NCBI RefSeq assembly: GCF_029227915.1
Contig: NC_079882.1
Coordinates: 22,945,001-23,009,000 of the forward strand
Source: Hydractinia symbiolongicarpus
Lineage: Eukaryota > Cnidaria > Hydrozoa > Anthoathecata > Hydractiniidae
DNA: 64,000 nucleotides
Direction of reading: 5' to 3'
The notes under the pieces were generated by a model. The model was not told where the DNA came from. It made no database searches and saw only the letters and a program-made list of their open reading frames with translations. This document shows, in pieces, positions 44,106-53,460 of the stretch. Made by a program: the position numbers and the translations under genes. How positions within the stretch are numbered: the stretch's first letter is position 1; each line of letters starts with the position of its first letter.

Positions 44106-45295
44106 TCAATGACCTTGATCCAGGGTGGATGATTTCTTCTTTAATTCTGTGCGTAGAGATATTGATCTCTTTGTATCGGCCGATATTTTGTGAAGCTGCA
44201 TTTTATCTTTGACAAAAGAAAATGTTCTCACTCTGACATATAGCATGAGTAGGTCTTCTAGAAGATTTAAAGAAACTTCTTTTTTCAGTGATACATCGCA
44301 GAGGTTAACTATTTTCGTGAAATTTGACTTCACATTAAAATTTTTCATAAGAAAGGAAACTATTTCCTTGCTATCAATTTTACTGCACCCTTTATTGGTA
44401 TATGATCGAAAATATTCCTCGGCAGCTGTAAAAATTAAAATTATCTCTTTTCTGACTTTCCATAGACCACCACGATCCCTAGCATTAACCAATTTGTACT
44501 CTGGTATATCTTCTGTGTCATCAGATTTTCCAGCCAGAAGAACTGCCAAATACTGTTGATGATATATTTGTTGACATGTGTTTTTTGAGGAGAAACGTAT
44601 TCGCCGATACATAGTACTAAAGATGTATCCACTAAGATAGGATATGATGGACGTTTCCTTATCTGAAAAGGTGTGTGGTTTATTTGGAACTTGCAAAACA
44701 TCCTTGAAATCAGACTTAGACAAGTGACACAATACTTGATTTGCTAACTCAAATCCTAGAAGAACAGTACAGTTGTGGCTTAGACTTGCTCCAAAGGGGT
44801 GTTCCATGTCCAAAATATTTTTATAAAATAATGGATAAAACTTTTCAGCATCTCCATCAAAAGATTTGATAACATTTTTCACCAGACTGATGATGGCAAA
44901 ACATTGTCAAGGCTACCAATTTTAAAAAACTTGAATTCGTTTGTGATTTCAGAGGGATAACATTCATCACCTGTCAATTTTATTATTGAATCCTCGATAT
45001 ATCGCTTAAAATACAGCGGATGCAGAACCTGTTCAGCTTCCAAACTTGCATCACTTTCCTTTTCTTTACTGTGCTTAGTGTTGTTGTGGCGGGATAACCC
45101 CCTTTGTGATACACAAACTTTAGAGCACAAACTACAGGTAAATGTAACCTTGGCCTTTTCTTTGGGTATTTCGTCAATTACTGAAGTTAGTTCCACTTCA
45201 AACTCAGTATTACTTTGTAAAAAATCTTCATCTATTGCCTCCAAAATAGCATCCAGATCTTCACCATAAAGGAAATCCTCTGCAGCCGGAGCCAT
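44106..45295 (-). pseudogene. C2H2 zinc-finger partner protein of P-type element B, one frameshift
   Basis: The start APAAEDFLYGEDLDAIL parallels element A's protein. A C2H2 finger follows, CSLCSKVCVSQRGLSRHNNTKH, then LHPLYFKRYIEDS. The frame breaks once near 44885-44900, after which the second part (44106-44882) continues with AEKFYPLFYKN, YLSGYIFSTMYRRIR, ARDRGGLWKV and LYVRVRTFSFVKDK to the stop. Similarity to element A's protein covers the full length. The C-terminus (LDQGH against LDKGH) and the stop position are conserved, which argues that the protein was under selection within the elements. Confidence 0.8.
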
Positions 45296-45413
45296 TTTTT
45301 AAACTTTGGTGCCCTTATATTCCGGCCACCCCAGTTTTTTGAAGTCTCTTTACGATACGGCCCGGAATGGTCGATTAACCAGACTATTCTTTTTCTTGTG
45401 ACTATGATGAATG

Positions 45414-46090
45414 TTAACAACAACAAAGTAGTAAATTTCGACATCGTTCACGTTAAGGTTATTAAGTGGGTGTTGCCAAAATGTAAAACTCTGAATGGTT
45501 TAAAATATGACGTTTATGTTATTAAAATGGTCTATAGACCATATGAAGTGTGTCAATTAAATTATGAACATTGGCATCAATATTGCCATCAAAATTGTCA
45601 AAAATTGTCATTATATTTTTGCATGTCGTTTTGAAACTTTTATCAAAACTATGAGTTACAAGAAATCTAAAGTTTGAAATAAACTCTCAAAGTTACATAC
45701 GAGGCGAGAGAGTTTGAATTTTTGTCATTAAAAATATTTAATAACACTTTAATATTTTGTCGAACGCCCTGATAAAGGATGTCCACTTTAGTGCTTGAAT
45801 AAATCTCGAAACAACTCACTGAAACCAACAGTTTAGTTGTAAAAATAGTTTGCTGCTAACCTTCCCCCCCTCCCTCTCCCCCTGTACCCCTTTATTATAG
45901 GGAAAGTGAGATGGAGGAGTGGGAATAAAATACATTCCACCCACGTTTTCTGTTTTGTTAAGATTTCTGATATTTTAGAAATATCTATTCACCCGTGCAT
46001 GTCTAAAAAGATGCAAAAAACAGTAAACCTAGTTTTCGCTGGGAATAAATGCAAAGGAGAGAAAACAAGCGTGATACAAGAGTACATATT
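45414..46090. other. Intergenic, no gene seen
   Basis: Contains a C-rich run near 45862-45892 and AT-rich low-complexity sequence. The START-domain gene's 3' flank is included. Confidence 0.5.
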
Positions 46091-46780
46091 TTATTCAAGT
46101 TTTAGGTAATTCTCATATCCCTCGATTAGACTTTCACGCCAGACATTAAATGTTTTTGGAATTGCTCTTGAAATCAAACTTTCAAATCCGTTATTTGGAA
46201 GAATTCCGTTGTAGTTGTTGTTTGTAAGTGCGAATGTATGGCACTTTTTGTCGGGTTCTTCTTTATCAGGAATGACAATAAAATAATTTCCACCATTTTC
46301 AGCTCTGACTGGACCGAAGAATGATGTTGATTTAGACGCATGCCAAGCATTTCTTTGCAAAATCATAAAAGCTTCCTCCCCGAACCAGTTAACCTTTTGA
46401 GCAGGTGGTATAAATAAAACAAATTCTCGGTCTTGTAGCGGCCAAGATGTTTCTGTCACCATGTAGGTCACATAGCCTTCATTATTTGGAAAAGTTTCCA
46501 ATACTTGATGTTTTACAAACGCTTTGTCCCATTTTAAACGTGTTTCTTGCATTGATGGGTGTAAGAGTTTAACAAAAGCTTCTGCAGGCATTGGCATGTC
46601 AAAAGTAAACAACACCTTCACAGGAATCTTTTCTTCTCTGAATGTTTTCATCCAATACTGTGAACCTGTATTGTTATAGATTTCTTTCCAACCACCGTTT
46701 TGCAGGTCTTCTTTAAACCATTTTGCTCTTGCTAATTCTTTCTCAAACGATATCTGTCTGAATGACTCTACCTCTGTCAT
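46091..46780 (-). CDS. START-domain lipid-transfer-like protein
   Basis: An intact 229-residue intronless ORF that is essentially one START domain. Its marks are GGWKEIYNNTGSQYWMKTF near the start, then VKVLFTFDMPMPAEAFVKLL, RLKWDKAF, YVTYMVTETSWPLQDREFVL (the conserved W-P-REF core), and a C-terminal amphipathic helix from SRAIPKTFNVWRES to the end. START domains form a hydrophobic cavity that binds a lipid; small single-domain members such as the PCTP/STARD10 type move phospholipids between membranes in the cytosol. No signal peptide or membrane segment is present. The ligand cannot be told. It lacks transposon features and looks like a host gene; lack of introns could mean a retrocopy or a lineage trait. 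A retroelement starts 75 bp beyond its 5' end on the other strand. Confidence 0.88.
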   Translation of the reverse strand: MTEVESFRQISFEKELARAKWFKEDLQNGGWKEIYNNTGSQYWMKTFREEKIPVKVLFTFDMPMPAEAFVKLLHPSMQETRLKWDKAFVKHQVLETFPNNEGYVTYMVTETSWPLQDREFVLFIPPAQKVNWFGEEAFMILQRNAWHASKSTSFFGPVRAENGGNYFIVIPDKEEPDKKCHTFALTNNNYNGILPNNGFESLISRAIPKTFNVWRESLIEGYENYLKLE

Positions 46781-46854
46781 GGTATGACTCTAAATAAAAT
46801 GAACACATTAAGAATAATGGAATTATTTAAACGTGTTTTCAGAAACCCTAGCTG

Positions 46855-48168
46855 ATGCATCGCGAACTGCTTGAGAGTGGAAGGATTCGGGAAACTGCAT
46901 TCACTCCTCACGTGGTAAACCCATTATCCGTCTCTACTCAAGGTAATGGTAAAAAACGCCTTATCTTGGATTTAAGACATGTAAATAAGCATATATATAA
47001 AGACAAAGTAAAATTTGATGACTGGAGAGTCATGGAAGAATACTTAAAGAGGGATAGCTTCATGTTTCAGTTTGATCTGAAGCAAGGTTATCACCATATT
47101 GATATATTTGAAGAACATCAAACTTATCTTGGATTTTCTTGGAAATTTGAAGGGATAACAAAACATTTCGTATTCACTGTTCTACCTCTTGGCTTAACTT
47201 CTGCCCCATTTATTTTTACAAAAGTAATGCGTTGTCTGGTTAAATATTGGAGGAAAAGCGCGATTTGTATTTCTGTGTACCTTGATGATGGATTAGGAGT
47301 CGCAAGCTCATACGAAACATGTTTAAAACAGTCGGAATTTGTTCAGGAGACTTTATTTAAAAGCGGATTCGTTGTTAACAACGATAAAAGTGTCTGGAAT
47401 CCACAAAAAGAAGTAATCTGGTTAGGCGTTAAAGCAGATTTGCATAGAAATGTTTTCACTATCCCTCAAATACGAGTTAACTCCATCTTAGATTGTATTA
47501 ATAAGGCCATTCAAAACTTACCGTATTCAACAGCGAGAAATTTAGCAAGGCTGTGTGGCAAAATTGTTTCTACAAAGTTCGTTGTGAAAGAATTAATTCA
47601 ATTAAAAACTAGAAACTTATACAAAATCATTGATGCAGAAATGTCTTGGGATTCTCGAATTAATCTGAAAGAAAAGGATCAGGCTATTAAGGAAATTATC
47701 TTTTGGCGTGATAATTTTGAAATGTTTAACAAAAGAGAAATCATTCCCTACAGAATTCCACAAATTGATGTTTATTCGGACGCTAGTGATTACGCTATAG
47801 GAGCGCACGTAAGAACGGACAGCAAAACATACACCTGTTTTAAGAATTTTAAAGTTCATGAGAAAAACTTTAGTTCCACATGGCGGGAATTATATGCAAT
47901 TCTGTTCACATTAGAAACATTCAAAACCATATTAAAAGGAAAAATTATAAATTGGAAATCGGACAATTTCGCAGCTACTATAATAACAAAATCAGGTAGT
48001 GCAAAATCCCAGCTACAAGAAATAGCTGAACGTATTTTCAAAATCGGTTTTGATTATTCTATCGATATCAATATATCATGGATACCTAGAAAAGAAAATC
48101 GTTTGGCAGATAAAATAAGTAAATATTTTGACTACGATGATTGGCAAACTACAGAAAAGTGTTTTTAA
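46855..48168 (+). CDS. Reverse transcriptase-RNase H of a tyrosine-recombinase retroelement (partial)
   Basis: A 437-codon open frame. The RT has KKRLILDLRHVNKHIY, FQFDLKQGYHHIDI (motif A), LGLTSAPFIFTKVMR and ISVYLDDGLGV (catalytic DD). RNase H follows, with IDVYSDASDYAIGAHV, TWRELYAILFTLE, INWKSDNFAATII and ISWIPRKENRLADKISK. These are the DIRS-type variants of each motif. The N-terminal fingers region is short, suggesting the true ORF began further upstream. At 48160-48165 a run of T shifts the frame, and the natural continuation is the overlapping ORF 48128-48589. Encoded enzymes would make cDNA that the recombinase integrates. Confidence 0.85.
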   Translation: MHRELLESGRIRETAFTPHVVNPLSVSTQGNGKKRLILDLRHVNKHIYKDKVKFDDWRVMEEYLKRDSFMFQFDLKQGYHHIDIFEEHQTYLGFSWKFEGITKHFVFTVLPLGLTSAPFIFTKVMRCLVKYWRKSAICISVYLDDGLGVASSYETCLKQSEFVQETLFKSGFVVNNDKSVWNPQKEVIWLGVKADLHRNVFTIPQIRVNSILDCINKAIQNLPYSTARNLARLCGKIVSTKFVVKELIQLKTRNLYKIIDAEMSWDSRINLKEKDQAIKEIIFWRDNFEMFNKREIIPYRIPQIDVYSDASDYAIGAHVRTDSKTYTCFKNFKVHEKNFSSTWRELYAILFTLETFKTILKGKIINWKSDNFAATIITKSGSAKSQLQEIAERIFKIGFDYSIDINISWIPRKENRLADKISKYFDYDDWQTTEKCF

Positions 48169-48589
48169 TACACTGAACAGATTATGGGGCCCCCTGACAA
48201 TTGACCGATTTGCAGACCACGAGAATGCGAAAACGCCAATATTTAATTCCCGATTTTGGTGTCCAAGAACAGCGATCGTCGATGCGTTCACTGTCGCGTG
48301 GGGAAATGAAAATAATTACTTAGTCCCGCCTACGTCATTAGTGAGCAGAACTTTAAGTCACATGGAGGCGTCGAAAGCCATAGGTGTGCTAGTTGTTCCA
48401 TACTGGAAATCTGCAAAATTCTGGCCGTTATTAATCAACTCAGATTCGAAATTTAAGACGTTTGTCAAAGAATACCGTGTTTTTAAAAACACTAGCGAAT
48501 ATGTTAGATTGGGAAATAACCGTGATGCGATTATTGGCTCTGCTGCTTTTAAAAGCCCAATGATTGCGCTAAGAATAGCATTTTCGTAA
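48160..48589 (+). pseudogene. C-terminal extension of the RT-RH polyprotein, frameshifted
   Basis: From about 48160 this frame reads VFNTLNRLWGPLTIDRFADH, then NSRFWCPRTAIVDAFTVAW, YLVPPTSLVSRTL and GVLVVPYWKSAKFWPLL. The pattern (DRFA...P...VDAF-W...PP...P-W-S...W-P-L) is the conserved region after RNase H in DIRS-like polyproteins. It was probably joined to the preceding ORF before a one-base change in the T-run. Confidence 0.7.
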
Positions 48590-48655
48590 AACCGAGACAG
48601 TAATTTTATGACGGATACAAAATTGTACATCATGAATTGTTACGAAATATGTAGG

Positions 48656-48960
48656 TCAGCAGGATTGCAGATCCCTACTGCTGTGGAAACACAATCGTGA
48701 AAAGTGTAAACAGACGGGTAGTCAAGCCCCAGTTTAAGAGGAAGGTAGCATTAGCAGGAGTGCAGATGGCTACTGGATATAAACTTTGGGTAGCTTAACC
48801 CACTATTTTAAGGAAGGTAGAATCAGCAGGATTGCAGATGTCTACTGGGCATTGAAACGACTTTATTAGGATTATATGTTGCCGGTTGTGCAAAACGTAA
48901 TAAAATTAGCAGGATTGCTTAGGTTAACAAAGTAGGTTAGCAGAATTGCAAAAAACAGGT
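48656..48960 (+). repeat. Five imperfect copies of an AGCAGGATTGCAGAT motif
   Basis: Copies near 48657, 48754, 48828, 48907 and 48944 share tcAGCAGGATTGCAGATnnCTACTG, most complete in the first three. The spacing is about 75-95 bp, then shorter. They lie in the non-coding spacer between the polyprotein and the recombinase ORF. Confidence 0.75.
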
Positions 48961-48983
48961 GTTGTACTAAAAGATGAGTGTAA

Positions 48984-49634
48984 ATGCATAATAATTATAT
49001 TTATCCTCTGAATTTAGACTTTGTCAAATCTTACGTTGAAAAACAAACTCCTGGAAATGCGAATAAAGAGCTTAAAGTACTAGCTGATCAAATTCCAAGT
49101 GTTTTGGACAAATGTCGAGAACCAACTACTCTAAAGAAGTATACTTGTTATTTTAACCTTTGGAAAGATTGGGCCGAGCGATACTCATTAAAATGTTTCC
49201 CGGCCGACGAATTCCAGGTGTTATTATTTCTGTTGAGTTTAATTCAAGGTGATGCGTCTATTAGTATAATCGAAAGCTGTTTCTATGCCATAAAGTTTCA
49301 CCACAACATCATTTCATGTCATGATCTTTGCGAAGCTTCTATCGTTAAAAACATGCTTGAGGCGGCAAAAAGAATAAAGAAGCAACAAGTGAAGAAGAAA
49401 GATCCTATAACAGTAGACCACCTTAATTCGATTTTTAATTATTTGGGAGGTGAAAATGCCGATTTGAAGAATTAAAGAACACTAGTGATATGCTTGATAG
49501 GATGTAGTGGCTTCTTAAGATTTAATGAAATTGTGAACTTAAGTCGATCTGACATCATTTTCTTTGACACGTACATGACACTTTTCATCAGCAAAAGCAA
49601 AACCGACGTTTATAGGAAAGGTTCAACGGTGTAG
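48984..49634 (+). pseudogene. Tyrosine recombinase, truncated
   Basis: The N-terminal core-binding region is open (48984-49475: EPTTLKKYTCYFNLWKDW, then FPADEFQVLLFLLSL, VKKKDPITVDHLNSIF). After a stop at 49473-49475, similarity continues in another frame into the start of the catalytic domain (GCSGFLRFNEIVNLSRSDI, with the first catalytic arginine, then SKSKTDVYRKG) and ends at a stop at 49632-49634. The second H-x-x-R box and the nucleophilic tyrosine are absent. The same region in the element at 55382-56020 reads GYSGFMRYCEISSLKRSDF. Confidence 0.78.
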
Positions 49635-49791
49635 AATACCGAAAATGACTCCACTCACTAAGTTTTATTTCTCGAATAGCGTCCTAAGTCTTGAAGAGAT
49701 TACGTATACAATAAGGCTCTTATTTTCGGTTGAACAAAGTGAATAAGAAAATAAGTGTTTTTTTAATGTTTGTAATTTTATGGTCTTGAAA

Positions 49792-50045
<254 letters not shown>

Positions 50046-50079
50046 TTGCTGTAATAAAAAGCTAATAAAAAATGTTAAA

Positions 50080-50155
50080 AACAACGATGGAGATAAAAGA
50101 ACTGCGATGGAGATAAAAGAAAACTAAAAACTACGATGGAGTGAAAAGAAAAAAG
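50080..50155. repeat. Three short repeats at the 3' side of the Penelope-like element
   Basis: The unit acgatggagataaaagaa occurs near 50082, 50103 (gcgatgg...) and 50133 (acgatggagtgaaaagaa), spaced 21-30 bp apart. Confidence 0.75.
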
Positions 50156-50182
50156 GAGAGCAGGTTTAAAATTTATTAAAAG

Positions 50183-52180
50183 TCACCAATCGCCAATTAA
50201 ATGTTTCTGTATACGCTTCGTACGTCGCCAATCGTGGAATCCATTCAAGCCTTGATGAATCGCGCACACCGTACCAATCCAAAACTTCTTCTTTTCGAGC
50301 AGGATTTATTCGATCTTTTCGTTCGAAAGCTGATCAGTATTGTCTACATAATCGATCAGAATGAAGCGAAGAAATTTCGTTGGATTTTCGGCATCGTTGC
50401 AACATTCGATGAAGTGCTTGACAATTTGACAAGATTTAACTTGGTTCTTGATGTGGCTTTTGTAATTGGCCAAACGATGTTTCCAGCTGTTTGTGGATCC
50501 AATGCCTTGTTTTTTGCATTTAAGACAATAGCACATGTCTACGACGTGTTTGGTAGTACAAGTGAGCTGCTTACGGATTTTGAAATGCTTCTTTGTAGCG
50601 TTGCAGGTAAAAGAGTCGACGTGATCAACAAAGTTGCTGCAAGAATCGCATTTCTTCTCACATGGTACGTATCCAGGATTTTCGTCGTCTTTTGTGGATC
50701 TCGTAGTATAAAGATCAGCTCGAACCATTAGTTGTTGCAGGTCTTTCAACGTTTTGTTGGCAACCATGATCGATCCACGTGGAAAAACTTCAGCAAGCGT
50801 CGGTGAGTCGTATATCAAGTCAACGTGTTTCTTGACGATACTTTTGATATTCGGACCGCATGGATTGTATTCCGTAGAGAATATGGTCATTTTCGATTTG
50901 CTCTTGGTAGTTTTCTTGCGAGCTTCGGATCTTGTTTTTTGTTCAATCGCATTGAAGTTTTTTTTGATAGCTTTCGGATCGTGATTACGAGCAGCAAGGT
51001 AAGCTTTGTATTCTTTCGCTTTTAGGTTGAATTCGTCATCTGAAGAGCAAATTCGACGCAATCGTGTAGCAACGCCAAGCGATATGCCATCTTTTAAGCG
51101 TTTTGGATGGCACGAGTTGCCGTGGAGATACATAAGACTACTTGTTGGTTTGCAGTATACTGATGTAGAAAGTTTTTTCTCCTTTATTTCGATCCGCAAA
51201 TGAAGAAAACATATGGATTTCCCGCCAACTTCCATTGTGAACTAGATTCCAGGTGCTAAGGTGTTGATGAAATCGAGAAATGTTCGTAAACAATTCGGAT
51301 CGCCACACCAAAGGGACAAACAATCGTCGCGGTATCGACCAAAGTATTTGATCTCTGGAAATTCGTTATCCATTGTCGCAAGAACAGCATCATCAACGCA
51401 TTTGATGGCGATGTCAGCGTATGAACAAGAGTTGGCAGCTCCCATGGCAGTTCCATTCGTTTGCATGAGATGCTTTCCATCGAATGTAGAGTTGTTGTGC
51501 GTGAGGCAAATCTTCAGTGCATCAACAAGGCAAGCAGTTGAAGGTGATTGTTCTGCTCTGGTTTCAAGACAGCTACGTACAGCATTCATTCCTAAAGTGT
51601 TGTCGATGCTAGGAAACATGTTTACGATATCGAATGAGACAAGTATGGTGTTGTCGGTAATCGTTTTCAAATTCAAGTTGTCAATTATTTGCAAGAGATG
51701 TTGGGTATCCTTGATCCTTGTAGCAATCGATTCGGCCATTGGAGCACAATGCTTCTCAACAAAGATTGCAAGATTGGCGGTGTTGCATCCTGTAGTGAGG
51801 AGACGAACAGGTGTACCAGCCTTGTGTGTCTTGTAAAGGGTTGAATTTTTACCAGGTTGGGCGTTATCGTTGACAATGAAGTTAGCCCATTTGTAGGATA
51901 AATCGCCTTTGTTTTACCATTTTGTAACAAAAAGATCTACCACTTCAATGTGATTTTGTGTTGGATCGTTGTCAATCTCGATAAAGTTACTTCTTTCAAT
52001 TTGTTGACGTGCCTTTTCACGATCTGTTGTTTTATTGACTAAGACGAAACGATTTCCCTTATCTTGAATACGAAGGATAGTTTGGTTTTCGGGATCGTGC
52101 ATGTGTTTTTTCCAATCGTTTAAAGCTTGTTTTTCCTCTCTTGTCAAATTTGATTGGTGTGGTTTTCTAGTCGTATCAGA
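50183..52180 (-). pseudogene. Penelope-like retroelement: reverse transcriptase and GIY-YIG endonuclease
   Basis: A single minus-strand frame runs from about 52180 to the stop at 50183-50185, interrupted by three in-frame stops (near 51914, 51242-51244 and 50306-50308). The RT has RIQDKGNRFVLVNK, KNSTLYKTHKAGTPVRLL, VSFDIVNMFPSID (motif A), NGTAMGAANSCSYADI and FGRYRDDCLSLW (catalytic DD). After YCKPTSSLMYLHGNSCHP comes a linker with CEKKCDSC. The GIY-YIG-type endonuclease follows: CYCLKCKKQGIGSTNSWKHR, SCQIVKHF, then FWIGTVCAIHQGLNGFHDW at the end. The GIY motif is degenerate (CYC...GIG). This is the domain order of Penelope-type elements with a C-terminal GIY-YIG. The N-terminus is not defined. 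With three nonsense codons it is inactive. Confidence 0.87.
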
Positions 52181-52407
52181 AAAAAGATCATTTTCAATCC
52201 GATATATATATATAATCTAGAGGTTTACCCAAATCACTTTTTACATCTTATCTTACTAACATATCCCGAATCGTCACCATTTAAGGAAGTTCTCAAAAAA
52301 GTCAATTATTAAACGTGAGGGTTCTCAAGGTCAGTTTTAAGTCTTATTTTTTGACTTTTTTATCATAAATGCTAAAGTGATACATTTTGTTTATGGCACA
52401 AGTTTGA

Positions 52408-52743
52408 TTAACACCCAGCATCCACTGAAAACAATAAACCAACAGGTATATCTTGATCTAAACTTACTCGATGAAAGGTTAAGCGCAAATGGAATTTCAC
52501 CACAAAACATTCAAACGATAAAGAGTTCATCCATTGCTGAAAAAGAAAATGGCAGACGGACCGAAGGAGTTCTGCAGTGCTGCTTATGTTGCTAAATTTT
52601 GTTCTTAGCCGTGGAACCTTCTCCTTTTTTTCTTTATTCTTCTCTTCCAAAGCCATCTCTCTTGCTATTTTCTGTTGTTCCTTTTTGTGTTGTTCGAATG
52701 CATTCCCTTTCACAGGGGATAGCTCTTCCTCACTGCTAAACAT
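52408..52743 (-). CDS. Hypothetical charged ORF
   Basis: A 111-codon frame starting FSSEEELSPVKGNAFEQHKK and continuing with a strongly charged, probably helical stretch (EQQKIAREMALEEKNKEKKEK), then a hydrophobic C-terminal half. I recognise no family. It lies upstream of the Penelope-like ORF on the same strand, but no link is shown. It could be a first exon of a host gene or a chance frame. Confidence 0.2.
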   Translation of the reverse strand: MFSSEEELSPVKGNAFEQHKKEQQKIAREMALEEKNKEKKEKVPRLRTKFSNISSTAELLRSVCHFLFQQWMNSLSFECFVVKFHLRLTFHRVSLDQDIPVGLLFSVDAGC

Positions 52744-53149
52744 TTTTATATCTTGTGTAGTAGAGTACTGATCTGATGTGATCTGCTATGTCTGCCGAAA
52801 TGATAATGTTTTTTTTAAAAGCATCCAATCAAAAACATTCCATTCAAAAATTTGAGCGTTTGAATGTTTTCGAACGTCAATTTCAGTTGTTCCACATTCG
52901 AAATGCGCGGGATTTTTGGTGTCGTTTTTCAGAAATAGACGAATTTAAGCTGAAATTTTGGCAATGGAACTTATCTAAAAGTAATGGTTTTGTTATATAA
53001 CATAATTCAACAACAACAAAAGTGGTTTTGGATATGGCGGATACGTTTTACAACGATTAAGTAATGTCTTGCTAGGGGAAATTTCAATGAACATAAAAAA
53101 ACACAGCAAGTTCTACCTACTGAGAGTAATTATGAGTAAAATATGTACT

Positions 53150-53345
53150 CGAATCAGTCGGAGATTTTCTACGCAAGGAATCTGTTCTGTGGTTCTCTGA
53201 TGATGCTAACGTGTCTAAAATTGTTGATTTAAATTGCTTTAGTCATCTACGACCTTTGTTAAAAATTCAATGTTACTCTGAAACCAACTTGGCTCTAAAG
53301 AGAGGAAAATTATTTAGCTGATCAAATTTCAAAATTATACGATAA
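53150..53345 (+). pseudogene. Fragment of a DIRS-type RNase H
   Basis: In changing frames the sequence reads KESVLWFSDDANVSKIV and then REENYLADQISKLY, close to the end of the RNase H domain seen at 47990-48125 (SDN..., RKENRLADKISKYF). It is a short relic just before the LINE. Confidence 0.45.
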
Positions 53346-53460
53346 CGATAACGAAACTTGTAAAGAAGGAGAATCGTTCGAAAGAGATGATTTATCCAAT
53401 CTTTCATGATCATGGCCTTATAAACGACGTAGAAACATAACAAATCAGTATTCGAAATCT

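Larger units (their letters stand above)
40784..45406. mobile_element. P-superfamily transposon, element B (two convergent genes)
   Basis: Perfect 28-bp terminal inverted repeats lie at 40784-40811 and 45379-45406, starting CATAGTCACAAG and ending ATAGTCTGG. They are flanked by the 7-bp duplication atgaatg (40777-40783, 45407-45413). The element is 4623 bp, with a THAP transposase gene (+, 40975-43889) and a C2H2 zinc-finger partner gene (-, 44106-45295) in convergent orientation. Relative to the window it is the mirror image of element A. Its proteins are similar to element A's over their whole length but clearly diverged, so A and B are separate families rather than recent copies. Both genes end in the histone-like hairpin. 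Small frameshifts interrupt both genes. Confidence 0.93.
46855..49634 (+). mobile_element. Tyrosine-recombinase (DIRS/Ngaro-type) retroelement, 5'- and 3'-truncated
   Basis: The order is reverse transcriptase and RNase H (46855-48168), a conserved C-terminal extension in another frame (48128-48589), a spacer with short repeats, then the N-terminal part of a tyrosine recombinase (48984-49634). This is the DIRS/PAT/Ngaro order. There is no gag-like ORF before the RT and the recombinase lacks its C-terminal half, so both ends are missing. A related element is nested in the LINE at 54956-58504. Confidence 0.82.

Noticed and set aside
51261-51836. 191-codon plus-strand ORF
   Set aside because: It is antisense to the clear Penelope-like reverse transcriptase frame on the minus strand.
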